From Schizochytrium sp. CCTCC M209059 (lineage: Eukaryota > Sar > Bigyra > Thraustochytrida > Thraustochytriidae), in the NCBI GenBank assembly GCA_000818945.1, contig KN805384.1:523681-587680 (forward strand): a stretch of DNA of 64,000 bases, in the 5' to 3' direction. Numbering within the stretch: position 1 is the first letter of the stretch; each line of letters begins with the position of its first letter. The translations under genes and the position numbers were made by a program. Shown in pieces: positions 41,601-51,700 of this stretch. The notes under the pieces were generated by a model. It did not search any database and had not been told where the DNA came from. It worked only from the letters and a program-made list of their open reading frames with translations.

Positions 41601-42877
41601 TCCACGGCTTTGTCGACATCGTAGAGGCTAATAAAGCGCTCCTCTGCAGTGGCACAGGCCAAGAGACCTGATCGAATTGGGGACCACGCAATTTGCATAA
41701 TGTTCTTGGACCCTACGTCGATGATGGCGATCGGTTTGTCCAGTCGACGCATATCCCAGGCCTTGACGAGGGATTCTGAAAAAGTAGCCAGACGGTCAGG
41801 ACGGCATAGATCGAAGGCAATTCCGCTTACGCTCTTGCTGTGTGCTACGACAGCTGGAGGGGCTTGTGTTTCTTTGTCGCGCACATCGTAGATACGCATC
41901 CATCGGAGACCAGTCCCGACGGCAATGCACGACTCTCTGTCTGGCGCCCATGCAAGCGAGACCGTTGCCTCGCCATAGCAGCCTTGAAAAATGGGGTGTA
42001 TGTTTGGCGGGGCCCGCGATCGGCCTTTTAGATGCGAATACACAATCTTGTTGTCCGCGGGCGCGCTGGCGAGCTCGCGCGCCACCTGCAGGGTGTCGTA
42101 CAAGGCAAGACTCTTTTCCGTACGCGATATTTGGACACCGACGGCGAGGTTGCTGGGCTTTGATGGCTGCCAGCTCACAGCATTACAGTGTCTATTCTGC
42201 ACGGCACCTGGCGAGATTTCGTAGATCACGCCACTGCCTTGGGTATTAACGCCCTCTTGGAGACTCACGAGCCGGACAGTACCGGAGCTATCGCCTGTGG
42301 CGATGAGCAGAGGGTCAAAGGGCCCGGGGTACCAGCTCAAACAGCGGATAGGGCGCGCCATCGTTCTCATGGCCACGAACGAGTGCTTGAGTTTCCACCG
42401 TACAGCGGATCCTGCGCCGGAAGCGTTGGCGTTGTTCTGGGGCTGCGCAGGCACATTCGCGCTGCTGCCTGGAGCGTTCCATGATGCGATCCGTCCGGAG
42501 GCTACGCTGCCTGCGCTGACGCGTCTTGCATGGCCCCTGAGCTGTTGTTGTGCTTGCTGAGATTGTTGTTGCGCTTGCTGAGATTGTTGTTGCTGTTGCT
42601 GTTGTTGCATGTGCTGCTGAATGAGAAATTGCTGGTGTTGATGTTTTTGTACGACAGCGCTTTCTGGTTGCGCGCTCGAGTCCAACGGACCGCTCTCGTA
42701 CAGCTTGAGGTCCAGCGACTGGGTCACCACGAAGTGGCTCGAGTCGTGCGGCGACCACTCCATGACCGGGGTCGACGGCTTGATCTTGCCGCCGATCGCT
42801 GCGCCGGAGCCACGGCCGCTCTCGCGGGCCACGCCGCCGCCGCGCGCCTCCATGTACCCCGTCTGCCTGCCCGCCAT
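38657..42877 (-). CDS. MIOS: GATOR2 complex subunit MIOS (Mio/Sea4 homologue)
   Basis: 1406 residues from the ATG at 42877. The N-terminal half has a beta-propeller start (MEWSPHDSSHFVV), a Gln-rich insertion (about residues 80-120) and further WD-type blades, for example LSWYPGPFDPLLIATGDSSGTVRL and IAFDLCRPDRLATFSE. The middle is helical. The C-terminus is diagnostic: paired CxxC motifs (CTHCKK, CPHCKK, CAVC) followed by WCLRCRHGGHASCM and CPVSDCTCTC, the zinc-ribbon/RING end of MIOS. It is longer than human MIOS because of low-complexity insertions. GATOR2 acts at the lysosome or vacuole to relieve GATOR1 inhibition of TORC1 when amino acids are plentiful, so this organism probably has amino-acid-sensitive TORC1 control. 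It is divergent from the EF-hand gene at 43339. Confidence 0.94.
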   Translation of the reverse strand: MAGRQTGYMEARGGGVARESGRGSGAAIGGKIKPSTPVMEWSPHDSSHFVVTQSLDLKLYESGPLDSSAQPESAVVQKHQHQQFLIQQHMQQQQQQQQSQQAQQQSQQAQQQLRGHARRVSAGSVASGRIASWNAPGSSANVPAQPQNNANASGAGSAVRWKLKHSFVAMRTMARPIRCLSWYPGPFDPLLIATGDSSGTVRLVSLQEGVNTQGSGVIYEISPGAVQNRHCNAVSWQPSKPSNLAVGVQISRTEKSLALYDTLQVARELASAPADNKIVYSHLKGRSRAPPNIHPIFQGCYGEATVSLAWAPDRESCIAVGTGLRWMRIYDVRDKETQAPPAVVAHSKSVSGIAFDLCRPDRLATFSESLVKAWDMRRLDKPIAIIDVGSKNIMQIAWSPIRSGLLACATAEERFISLYDVDKAVDSSGSGSDSSFKNHDDDLPPPPPPPPAAARGSDVLAAAAALEDKESILSANTREMDTEKVFQTMKITKSDARRYTSDRIASFCWIPVKGAHTNSTGGPRNPVAVAPGASAAVGPNVPPGNSNGPLATSVASSAGHGVANGSADPSNALDKRRFALSANRILFVSSKNGIPDDVSLQNPLPISVSPQSKLSFGGALVPSQLPFPQRDPSLILRTRARLGYAIDAEANIKLLERTIAAAKRLSSGAPQSPKGFDEEFYTMVDPSDPTSCLADLVRLRDMWRWVERASRRMDPTRAKGLVDAGLISILANRAGTQDGTRVDTTSKPRFTLYLSNSRNTALRLCGWRDLEEKEGHSGSMSVSTDMRFGVVGNDRDYQRLAALAIFDCNLTSAVQILQKAATDLRHRRRAHRASSNAPISLGAGNPRFEVHRDPFRSTDEELIADLLELVAMALAGYPGAESGNSSLWVDRCSGLLTRLDSFPVLRAALAFLVENYEQRVQQRRDLSRIEALDNPSLSANDSTGTRLDDGFSVSSAVTSIMPTVQISTTSSSGLAGIPEDEAEAEAGASGEHALASPTKSSEKLSIGSGASNSASISDLNTATSNKSHANGSDDVDAPSMQDDLLPSTEIEFSCVLKESRIALTDRIAFACRFLPDQKLYTFLRENCDHAIEHGHLDGIVLTGLGDRGMQLLQAYVDHSGDVQTAALVSCHTIPDELSVRDATRIAWWISSYRDLLNVWQLWQERARFDVRFAARERKLKAHREKDEAPATPSSPPPSTRALEEARHVDHVISNGPSRVPEGMAGDVLASMRSRAAQNPQVYAVCTHCKKSLLLNKVIPDASMLSGSSRLNDRKLTIPCCPHCKKRLSSCAVCVLPMSCINPYAQMMGTTHRERERFARIMEKHPRDAASHGGGRHKSASKRGEGKGGALVSNDFVPAGTAQPFGRWFSWCLRCRHGGHASCMTEWFLEHVCCPVSDCTCTCTSLR

Positions 42878-43338
42878 CGCGGCCCCGCGCGCGCGCGCGA
42901 ACCCTGTATGCTCTGGTCGCTCTCCGCGCGCATGTACGCAGTATGTACGTATCTTCGCGCATGCCCGCCCGCCAGAAGAAAGCGGGTTTCGCAGGGCACA
43001 GGCGCGGGCAAAGGGACCTAAGCGGGTGGCTTCGGGATAGACCGGTTAGGCCTCCGGCGTGCCGCGCAAGATCGCCGCGACAACTCGCGCGCGAGCATCG
43101 ATCGATGGATCGATCGAGGAGAAGAGAAACAACGAGCAAAGCAGCAAAGCAGAGCGGAGCAGAGCAGCAAAGCAGAGCAGCAAAGCAAAGCAGAGCCGAG
43201 CAGCAAAGACGCGAGGCGCCAGGCGCCGCGACGGTCGAGCCCGCGGTGGAGCCCGCGGGACTGTCTGCTCCTGCGCGGAGGAAGCGCCCCCCCACCCCAC
43301 CCCCGGCGCGCGCAGGCAGCCCGGCCGCGGCGCCGAGG
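42878..43338. other. Short divergent promoter region between MIOS and the EF-hand gene
   Basis: 461 bases of GC-rich sequence with ATCG-like tetramers (about 43097-43115) and imperfect AGCAAAGCAG repeats (about 43135-43208). In-frame ATGs at 42943, 42961 and 43105 could extend the downstream protein, but the resulting leader is repeat-derived and basic, so I treat it as 5' UTR. Confidence 0.6.
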
Positions 43339-46300
43339 ATGGCGAGCGGATACCTGGTCTGCGCCTGGCGCGGGCGCGAAGCCACGCTGCCCCTGTACGG
43401 CGACCCGGAGCGTCTCGTGCAGCACTGCGCGGCGGCCTTTGGCGTGCGCGCAGAGGACGTCATCGGCTTTGCCATGGACAACACGCTGTACCCGGCGAGC
43501 CTCGTCGGCCGCAAGGGCGCGGCGGGCTTTGGCGGGAGGCGCATGAACCTTGTTGTGAAACTGACCCACGACGAAGAGGGCGACGCTGGACGAGCGCAGC
43601 GGGAGCTCGGGGCGGTGGCCCGCCATGCGCACCGCAACGGCAGGCGTGCCGCGGGCCTGACAGTCGCGCCGCGAGGCTCTCAGCCGTCGCCTTTGTCGTC
43701 ACAAAGCCAGTTCCTGCGCAAGGTCTCAACGACGAAAAAGGCGCCTCTCCCTAGTACGCCCCGGGAGCGTCGCTCGCTTCGCTACTCGCTCGTAGGGAAT
43801 CAGTCCGTGCTGGTCACCAAGAAGGACCTGATCGCGGTGCGGCTTATGCGACAGGCGCTGGAAGGTCTCTCGCTGAGCGCGTCGGCGCTCATGGATCTCT
43901 TCTCCTTTGAGAGTCAGGACCTGCTGAGCAAAACGTATTATACAGAAATTGTGGAAGAGCATCTCTGCCCTGCAGGGGTGGGAAGCCCGACGCAGTGCGC
44001 GCAGATTCGTGGACTCCTGTTGCGCGCGTTCTACGCGCTCGACGTCTTTGGTGAAGAGCGCGTTCCCGTGCGCGAAGTCCTTTGTGGACTCATTATGCTC
44101 ACGAGCGGGGAGCTCGAACTCAAATTTGCCTACATGTTTCAGCTTTTCGATACAGACCAAGATGGCTCGTTGCACTTTGGGCAGCTTGCGCGGATTCTGC
44201 GTGCGCTGCTTACCTTTGCGCTCGCATTTAGTGACGGTATGTCACGCCTGCCGTCGCGATACGTGTACAGCCTCGTTGACGAGACGTGCGAAGCCGCGCT
44301 TCAGACGCTCCCAGCAGACTCAGATGCGAATGTGTCCTTGCGACCTTTTTGGGAATGGTACTCGACGATGGGGCACAACCTCATGCCATGGGTGGAGTTG
44401 TACGAGTCGGATATCAACGTTGCGAATGCGCTTCGCTGGCTCGCCAAGCTCGATCCGTTTGCGGAAAACTCAACGGTAGCTCCACCGGCTATCGTTGCGC
44501 TGATGAGCGAAGGCGTGGCTACCTCGCCGTTGCGCCGCCAGCGCGGCGCTCGTCGTACGAGGACACCAACCTCGCGTGCCGCAGCAGTTGCTGTGGCTTC
44601 GCCGCCTCCCGTATCGCCCTCGCGACTTCGTTCACTGGGACCCAACAATAGCTTTCTACTATCTTCAGATGGCGACGACAGCGATGCTACTCGCTTCGAT
44701 AGACGAACCTGGAAGGGTAAGATTGCTCGAGATGAATCGGACTCTGACGATGGTGGTGCGGATGCGGGGGGAAACGATGACGATGAGGTCAATGGTAACT
44801 ACGACGATTCCTCCGAAGAGGACGGCGCGGTGGACTCGGCAGATCCGCTTTTGGATGGGTCCCCGGAGGCGCAGCTTGAAGGCGATGCGCAAACGCTACC
44901 CTTGTTTCGCTTCGCATTGTGCGAAGACAAAGAACTTGTCTTGATGCCAATTGATGCCGAGTTGGTCGATTTGATCGTATCGACAACGCGCATTTCCGAC
45001 ACAGGAGCAGAACAAATGTATAGTCTTTTCCTGAATGCTGTAGCGTCCCAACCTGGACCGGATCTCTCCAAAGAGTGTTTTGATGAGTGTATCCGGGAAC
45101 TCGTCCCTGGCGAGCTTTTGGGCAAACAGGAGCAACGCTACCTCTCGTACACGTTTTCTACATTTTTCTATGCCTTTGATCGTGCCAGCGAGGATCGCGT
45201 TCCCACGGATGAGTTCTTGAGCGGGTTCATGCTTCTGGCCAGCGGGAGCAAATCACAAAAACTATCGCTCGCCTTTTCCCTTTTTGACACGGACGGAGAC
45301 GGCGCAATCGACTCGATTGGCCTCGTACGATACCTGCGTTCGTTTCTCACCTTTCTCTTTGCGCTGCAAAAGGATGCGCCCAAACTCGATGCCGAGGAGA
45401 TTTACACGACGATCGATCGCACGGGCGTGGAAGTGGCCCGCGCTGTGTACGAGCACTTGGGCAAAACAGACACAGACACTGTCTCCTTTGAGGAATTCGG
45501 AGAATGGTATAATCACGAGGGCCATGAGGCTGTTCCGTGGCTTGAGCTTGTAGATTTGGGGAAGTGGCCCATTCGACGAAACAAGTCTGCATCCGCTGCT
45601 GCTTCGTCCTCGGCAATGCCGTCATCGAGCGGAAAGACTGCGCAAGACGTAGATGGCGAGGGCGTTGGCCCAGCGGGTGAGCGGCTGGTCTTCCTCGTCC
45701 CGCTTCGCGCCTCGGCGACACGAGATACCGCGAACCGAGCCTCTCTTTCCATCATGACGAGTGATGTAGACTGTATTGAGAACTTGCTACGATGTACACG
45801 ACTGGACGAAGCAGATGCTGACGAGATATATGCGGCGCTGCTTCGCGCGTCCCGCGGATCGGACATTACCATTCACCGTGATGCCTTTATTCGCGCCGTT
45901 CGCGAAATGGTGCGCTCCATTGCAGTTGCTGGCGCCGATAGCAGCAACGAAGGAAAGCAAGGCGAGCTCCCCGGCCAAAGCCGGAGCAAACCTGAGGATG
46001 CAGCGGGTCGACAGCACAATGACGCGGCAGATGAAGAAGCCGAAATGGTCGCCCTTTTTTCGAGTGTAGAGGATAGACTCCGTCGATTCTTCAAGCTTTT
46101 CGAGACAAACTCGCCCGCGCGCGCGGCCACGGACCAGTTGGCATGCGCTTTGAGTCTGCTTGCGCAGGGCAACAAAAGCGACAAGCTGGCCGTCGGATTT
46201 GCGCTCTTTGATCGGGACCGCGACGGGGCGCTGACTCAGCGCGAGTTGGTGCAATTCCTCACGGCGCTGTTGCTTGGTCTTCACGGCCTCACGTCGGTGC

Positions 46301-48180
46301 TGGAACGTGAGGGTCTTAATAAGGTGCAAGCCATTTCGGCAGCGGCCGCAACAGAGGCCGTGTCTGCCATCAGCGAGTACCTTGGCGGTCCCAAGCGGCC
46401 CGGGGCCGCGCAGACCAACGTCTCCTTTGGGCAGTTTGCTCAGTGGTATGCCGAGGGCGGTGGGTGCGAGCGCATCCCATGGGTGGAACTCTACGATCTG
46501 GCCAAGTGGCCGCTCGGAGGATCAGGCATGACGGCAGTGAGTGGACAAGGGAGCGGACTTGCAGCATCTGGAGGTCAGTCGGGAGAAAACGAAGAATGGG
46601 AGCGATTGTCTGACGAGGTGATTCTACATTTCAATATCGGCGGCGATGCAGACATCGCGCTCGGCATCTCGAGGCGCGACGCGTACTTTGTTCGCGAGGT
46701 GGCAGATCTCTCGGGACTGCGGCTCATGACGGCTGAAAGCTTGTACGGCCACCTGCTGCAGTACTCGGTACGCAGAGGCGGGCTTCCGGTCCTCCGCATG
46801 GAGAGATTCATGGCGATGGTGAACGATCTCTTCGACCGTGCCCCTGAGCAGCCGGCTGCGGTACGCCAACGTTTGATGCGGGCGTTCATCACGTTGTTTG
46901 GACTCTTCGAAACGCAGGCGTCCGTGGGACGTGGCGCTGTTCGTGCCAACGCTCTGTTTGCTGGTTTGCTCTTTTTTGCCGCGGGACGCAAGAGCGACAA
47001 ATTCAGTCTAGCGTTTTCAAGTTTTGATGAAGACGAGGACGGGGCGCTCACGCGGGCGCAGCTGCATAGCTTCCTGCTTGCCTTCCTCATGGGTCTGCGC
47101 GTGCTTCCGGTATGCAGTGGCAAGCGGGTAGGGCCCGTGGCGCACGACGACGCGGCGGACCTTGAGCAGCTTTCTGAAGCCACTGTGCTACTTGCCGGTA
47201 CGATTTTAACCCAGACCGCGGCGCGACGCGCGCACTCTGGCGCCATCAGCTTTGAGGAATTTTGTGCTTGGTACTCTGCGGGGGGCAGCCATCACATGGC
47301 GTGGCTGGAGCTCTTGGATTTGCGAAAATGGCAGCATGCGCTGGATTTTGGCACGACCTTGAATAGTAGCGGAGAGAGCCCACGGCGCAAGTCGCATAGT
47401 TCGGACGAGGGCGCAGCTCAACTTGGGGAGGTGTCCATTGATGATGGAGACGCCGATATCATCTTCCGCTTTGTTTTGACATCACGGGGTGACACCATGG
47501 AGTTTCGGCGGCAAGACGTTGCACAGCTGCACAAGCTGCTCGCAATCTCGGAGCTGCACAGGAAGGAGGCGTCTAGCGTTTACAAAGTCCTTGCGTTTGC
47601 AGGCGAGCGCGTCGCGGGCGAGCGCGTCACAGGCTCTGATGTTGCACCGCTTGTACTGAGCAGAGCCGCTTTCCAGCAGGTGATTCGGCAGCTCATTCCG
47701 GGGGATCGACTGTCCGAGGAAGACAAGCGGGGGTTTTCGGTGCTGTTTGCGAGCATCTTTGCAGCCTTTGACCGTTCGTCAAGTACCCAGATTCCACTGG
47801 TCGAATTTGCCTGTGGATTCACGGTCCTCGCCAAGGGGTCCAAGAGCGATAAGCTCGCCCACGCCTTTGACCGCTTTGATCGGCTCCGGACGGGATATCT
47901 CTCGGGGTCCATGTTCCGTCAGTTCCTCAGCAGTTTCTTGACCTTTTTGCTTGCCCTCAATGAAGAGGCGTGTCGACAGCCTGCGGGCAAAGTCTGGGCA
48001 ATGGTGGACCGGTCCGTGGATGAAATCGCTTCGCGTGTGTTCGCGGATCTTGGTTTGGACGAGAAGCGGGGCCCTGGCATAACGTTTCGTCAGATTGCTG
48101 ACTGGTATACTCAAGAAGGCGGCCACGAGGTGATGCCCTGGCTCGAGCTTCTCTCCGTGTCCAAATGGCCGCTTCTGTGA
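43339..48180 (+). CDS. Protein with five tandem EF-hand modules
   Basis: 1613 residues from the ATG at 43339 (gaggATGgcg, A at -3 and G at +4). After an N-terminal domain of about 100 residues come five copies of a module of roughly 270-380 residues. Each has a helical lead-in, a GxxxLAxGxKSxKL-like helix, an EF loop, a long LTFLLAL-type helix and a closing WY--GG---PWLELxDLxKW signature. Loops start at residues 271 (DTDQDGSLHFGQ), 650 (DTDGDGAIDSIG), 958 (DRDRDGALTQRE), 1230 (DEDEDGALTRAQ) and 1514 (DRLRTGYLSGSM). Only the third has an acidic residue at position 12, and the fifth has lost most ligands, so calcium binding probably differs between modules. An acidic Ser/Asp-rich linker (about 450-510) separates modules 1 and 2. 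There is no membrane segment. A calcium-responsive scaffold is inferred. Confidence 0.85.
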   Translation: MASGYLVCAWRGREATLPLYGDPERLVQHCAAAFGVRAEDVIGFAMDNTLYPASLVGRKGAAGFGGRRMNLVVKLTHDEEGDAGRAQRELGAVARHAHRNGRRAAGLTVAPRGSQPSPLSSQSQFLRKVSTTKKAPLPSTPRERRSLRYSLVGNQSVLVTKKDLIAVRLMRQALEGLSLSASALMDLFSFESQDLLSKTYYTEIVEEHLCPAGVGSPTQCAQIRGLLLRAFYALDVFGEERVPVREVLCGLIMLTSGELELKFAYMFQLFDTDQDGSLHFGQLARILRALLTFALAFSDGMSRLPSRYVYSLVDETCEAALQTLPADSDANVSLRPFWEWYSTMGHNLMPWVELYESDINVANALRWLAKLDPFAENSTVAPPAIVALMSEGVATSPLRRQRGARRTRTPTSRAAAVAVASPPPVSPSRLRSLGPNNSFLLSSDGDDSDATRFDRRTWKGKIARDESDSDDGGADAGGNDDDEVNGNYDDSSEEDGAVDSADPLLDGSPEAQLEGDAQTLPLFRFALCEDKELVLMPIDAELVDLIVSTTRISDTGAEQMYSLFLNAVASQPGPDLSKECFDECIRELVPGELLGKQEQRYLSYTFSTFFYAFDRASEDRVPTDEFLSGFMLLASGSKSQKLSLAFSLFDTDGDGAIDSIGLVRYLRSFLTFLFALQKDAPKLDAEEIYTTIDRTGVEVARAVYEHLGKTDTDTVSFEEFGEWYNHEGHEAVPWLELVDLGKWPIRRNKSASAAASSSAMPSSSGKTAQDVDGEGVGPAGERLVFLVPLRASATRDTANRASLSIMTSDVDCIENLLRCTRLDEADADEIYAALLRASRGSDITIHRDAFIRAVREMVRSIAVAGADSSNEGKQGELPGQSRSKPEDAAGRQHNDAADEEAEMVALFSSVEDRLRRFFKLFETNSPARAATDQLACALSLLAQGNKSDKLAVGFALFDRDRDGALTQRELVQFLTALLLGLHGLTSVLEREGLNKVQAISAAAATEAVSAISEYLGGPKRPGAAQTNVSFGQFAQWYAEGGGCERIPWVELYDLAKWPLGGSGMTAVSGQGSGLAASGGQSGENEEWERLSDEVILHFNIGGDADIALGISRRDAYFVREVADLSGLRLMTAESLYGHLLQYSVRRGGLPVLRMERFMAMVNDLFDRAPEQPAAVRQRLMRAFITLFGLFETQASVGRGAVRANALFAGLLFFAAGRKSDKFSLAFSSFDEDEDGALTRAQLHSFLLAFLMGLRVLPVCSGKRVGPVAHDDAADLEQLSEATVLLAGTILTQTAARRAHSGAISFEEFCAWYSAGGSHHMAWLELLDLRKWQHALDFGTTLNSSGESPRRKSHSSDEGAAQLGEVSIDDGDADIIFRFVLTSRGDTMEFRRQDVAQLHKLLAISELHRKEASSVYKVLAFAGERVAGERVTGSDVAPLVLSRAAFQQVIRQLIPGDRLSEEDKRGFSVLFASIFAAFDRSSSTQIPLVEFACGFTVLAKGSKSDKLAHAFDRFDRLRTGYLSGSMFRQFLSSFLTFLLALNEEACRQPAGKVWAMVDRSVDEIASRVFADLGLDEKRGPGITFRQIADWYTQEGGHEVMPWLELLSVSKWPLL

Positions 48181-48792
48181 TGTTCGCATCATCATGTTTG
48201 CAGGGAAAAGGTTACTCTTGGTGAAAGAAAATGGGTTGGAAAATGGAATCGCTCCTCTTCTGATTGGTGACTACGTAAAAGAAAAAAAGGTAGAATGCGA
48301 TTCACTCATGTTGGCCCCCATGGCGGAGGCGACTTTCCTTACAAAGGGACAAAGGGGAAAAGGGAAGACGAGAACATGAGAGGGAGATGCCGTCGTAGAC
48401 GGCCTGTGTCGGCTGCGGCCAGTCTCTAAACGGCGCCGAGATGGATAGATTAAATGTATCTTCAAGTGACTTCCTGATCTATATCTTCCACAATAAAGGA
48501 AATGTATGCAGTGGCTGTGGTGAACTTAAGCCACTTTACGACTCAATAGTCGTGACCGCCAACTAGTCAAATGTGGGAAAATATGCTAGTTTTGGCGTCG
48601 TGCCTGGGAGGACCCTTTCACTATCTCCACTGTGATAATGTTATATATACTATACACTGACAAAACTATTCTTGTTTTCGTATGCCACTTTCGAAATATC
48701 GATTCTAGCAGTGGACTTATTATCGTGTGTAGATACAAGATTATCTTCCGTTGGTGGTTGCGAGCGAGCAGCACAAGCAGCAATCTTGCATC
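48181..48792. other. AT-richer spacer upstream of the transposase-like gene
   Basis: Noticeably more AT-rich than other spacers. It has a TATA-like stretch (gttatatatactatac, about 48640-48655) about 140 bases before the ATG. I looked for terminal inverted repeats pairing with 54124-54486 and saw none by eye. Confidence 0.5.
48640..48655 (+). promoter_or_regulatory. TATA-like stretch upstream of the transposase-like gene
   Basis: GTTATATATACTATAC lies about 140 bases before the ATG at 48793, a plausible core-promoter distance. Support is base composition only. Confidence 0.25.
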
Positions 48793-51700
48793 ATGGACGA
48801 CTTTGTGACGCCTGACGTCTTTGCGGAGGCCTTTAGGGAGCCTGCACAAGACGGCGATGCGGAGATTGCCGGGGACGATGATCAACCTGCTCGTTGGAAG
48901 CGCGTCCGTCCCTTCGAACGCGACTTCATGGAGGCTTGCATCGAGGAGGTGGAGGCGATGAGTGATGAGAAGGCTCTTCAACGTTTCTGCACAAACAACG
49001 ACCGCTCCTGGGTTTTTTGGCCATCAAGACGCGGGAGTCAACCAGGGAAAGATCAATTCATGACCCGAGCAGTCGGCCTGTGGTGGCCGTGGAAGATGTT
49101 CGAGGAAATGCAAGGGCGAAGCATTGTTTGCCCCAAGTGCGAGCGAAGCATCAGTCGCGCCAAGGGCACATGGGTTCCCCTTGATGAAGTTCGGGAGGTC
49201 ATCTCCTTTTCCTCCACGTGGCTCCTTCTTGGGCGTGAGTACCGCTGTCCTGCCGCCAATTGCCATGCCTCTTTCCGGAATACGGGCGAGAAGTTCTTGA
49301 AGCAGTGCCCGGAGTTGACCCGGCTTCGCTTCTCCATCATTTTGCGACGAAGATTGGCAATCGAACGAGTTGTGGCGCAGTTCATCCACCCAATATGGGT
49401 GACAAACGCGCAAGCCGCGTTTGATTTGCTTCTCGGGGCACACGTGCGCGAGTACGAACGCGTTCGGGAGGCATATCTTTTGCGCTGGGTCGCAAACGCG
49501 TTACCTCGCGCCTCCAACAGCATTTCCAAACAAGGCACAGTTCCACAGCTTACACAACAACAAGCCGAGAAGATTATCAAGCTGGAGGCATGGAAAACGA
49601 TTAACCTCAGTAGAAAAAAGGAAAGGGAGAAGGTGAAGGCGGTTGTTGTGTCTTGCGGAACTGATGAGAATGGCGAAAATATCATCCGCCCAATACGCGC
49701 AGTCGAGATCCTCGAGCAGTGGACCGATGACTTCATTGACACAGCCAGTCTTGACTGGATGAAGAACAATGTCGCTTCCTTAGTCAAGAGGCATGAAGCG
49801 AAGAAATCGAATGCTCCAACGAAGAAAAATGCAAACAAACAACAGTCTATCAAGTTACAACACTACAGAAACCGCATGAGATCGATTCAAAAGGCAGTAG
49901 AAACTTTTTGGAAGAAGAACATGCAAGGAATGACAGTACAAGAAGTTCGAGATTTGCTTGGAGAAGGAACGATGGATCTTGGAGAGCAAAGCAGGCAAAA
50001 CAAGGAGGTGAACGAAGCGACTGACTCACGAGTACGTACGGAGAAGGCAGGAATTCCTCCGCACTTTGGGCCCTACGCAGATCCTGACGGTTACAACGGT
50101 TTGCGGTGCAGCAGGTCGTTCATGAACGCCGTTCAATTTGAGCTGTACGAGGACGAAGCACGTCCCATGCTTCGTGAGATTGTCAGTGTGCCAGCGAGGG
50201 TTCTGCGTATCGATTGTACGTTCAACGTTGCGAGAAAGGTGTCGGTGGAGCTCAAGAACGAAAACAAGCTCTCTGAACGCATCCAGCCATTTCGCGCTCT
50301 CCTAACCGTTGTCAATGAGCACAACCAAGCATGCTTTTATCAAGGTCTTCGTGATGGAGAAAATCTGGGAAGAGAGACCTATCGCGCACTTTGTTCGTTC
50401 AAAAGCATGCGCGAAACCTTTGATCCAGCGTACCGTCCATCGGTCATCTACTCGAACAAGTGCTGCTCAGAGCGGAACTCTCTCCAAAGTATCTGGAAAG
50501 GAACGCCTGTCAAGCTCGATGCGTTTCATTGGCTGGCAAGGTGGGAACCAATGATGCAAGTAGAGAAGTCGCACATTTTACGTAAGCTCTTCATACGCGC
50601 GATGAGCGATGCTCTGTTCGTTCCTGATCAAAGTCTACTACGTGAGAAGACGCCAAAGGGTGCTTTTTGCCAGATGACGCGTAAGCTGCGAAGCGAGATA
50701 CCGCGTAAAGTCCCTCAACCCTCAATTCTAAAGGAGCGCGTGCGTGCCGTGCTCATTATGTTTGTCGAGTCCGACTCGCTCGCGGAGAGGCAGAACAGGA
50801 TCAACTTCCTCTATCGCGTCTGCCCTTCAGATACCTCCTCAGTGCAGGAGGATGCAGTCGGAGATACTCTGCGCGCTCTGCGTGACCAGCATCCGTCGCT
50901 TGAAAACGATGGCACGAATCTGCTGCGGACACTCGAGGAGGTCTCTACGCAACAAGCGCGGAAGCTCTTTGCTTCAAAGATTTCTGTCAGAGGCAAGAGA
51001 CAGACCTGGGAAAGCTTTGTGCAAACAATGATGTCTCACGTCACACAAGGCTGTTTGAGTGACCCTGAAGGCGTCTCTCTCCATACCGCATGGCCCTGCG
51101 GTCGTGGATTCTTCACGGCGCGTGGAACGAATATCAATGAACGCCTTAACATGGCCTACAACACCGCGTTTGGCAACCGCTCGCTTGGCCTTGTGAGAGC
51201 GGATATGGTTCTCCTCCACACGACGGTAAGGCACAACCGTTCGAGCACAGCGAAACTTCGCGGTGAGCCAATTGACGTGTACCTGCAAGGGTCTACTGCG
51301 CATCGATTACGTTGCAATGCTCTGGTACAGGAGGTATTTCCAGACCATCCACTCCCTTACCCCAAGGCAGTTCTCCCTGTTGCCCTCGACGTAGGCCTCG
51401 AGCTTGGATTGAGCCTTCTTCCCGTTCTCGGGTCGCGCGCGCAAGCGGAATCGACTTCAGAGTCAATGCGGGATCTTGGCTTCTTCCACCTGCCTCGAGT
51501 TGCAGTCTCAGCACGCGTGGCGTCAGGCAGCGCGCTCGAGATGATCTGGGCATCTCTCGTGTCGCTTTGTCTACAAGGCAGTATCTTAGCGAGTACCGCG
51601 GCAAATTTGATCCTTAAGCGGACAGCCAGCGAATCCATGACCTCTGACATACGAGGAATTTTTGGCGCAAAGGTCGCAGCGAGGTTTGTGCAAGAGCAGA

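Noticed and set aside
42943..43338. 132-residue N-terminal extension of the five-module EF-hand protein
   Set aside because: The ATG at 42943 has a poor context and the leader is encoded by AGCAAAGC-type repeats; the ATG at 43339 is followed by folded-looking sequence. Not fully excluded.
42315..43637. 440-codon minus-strand frame across the MIOS start and EF-hand gene start
   Set aside because: Overlaps two recognised genes in other frames, with repeat-derived composition.
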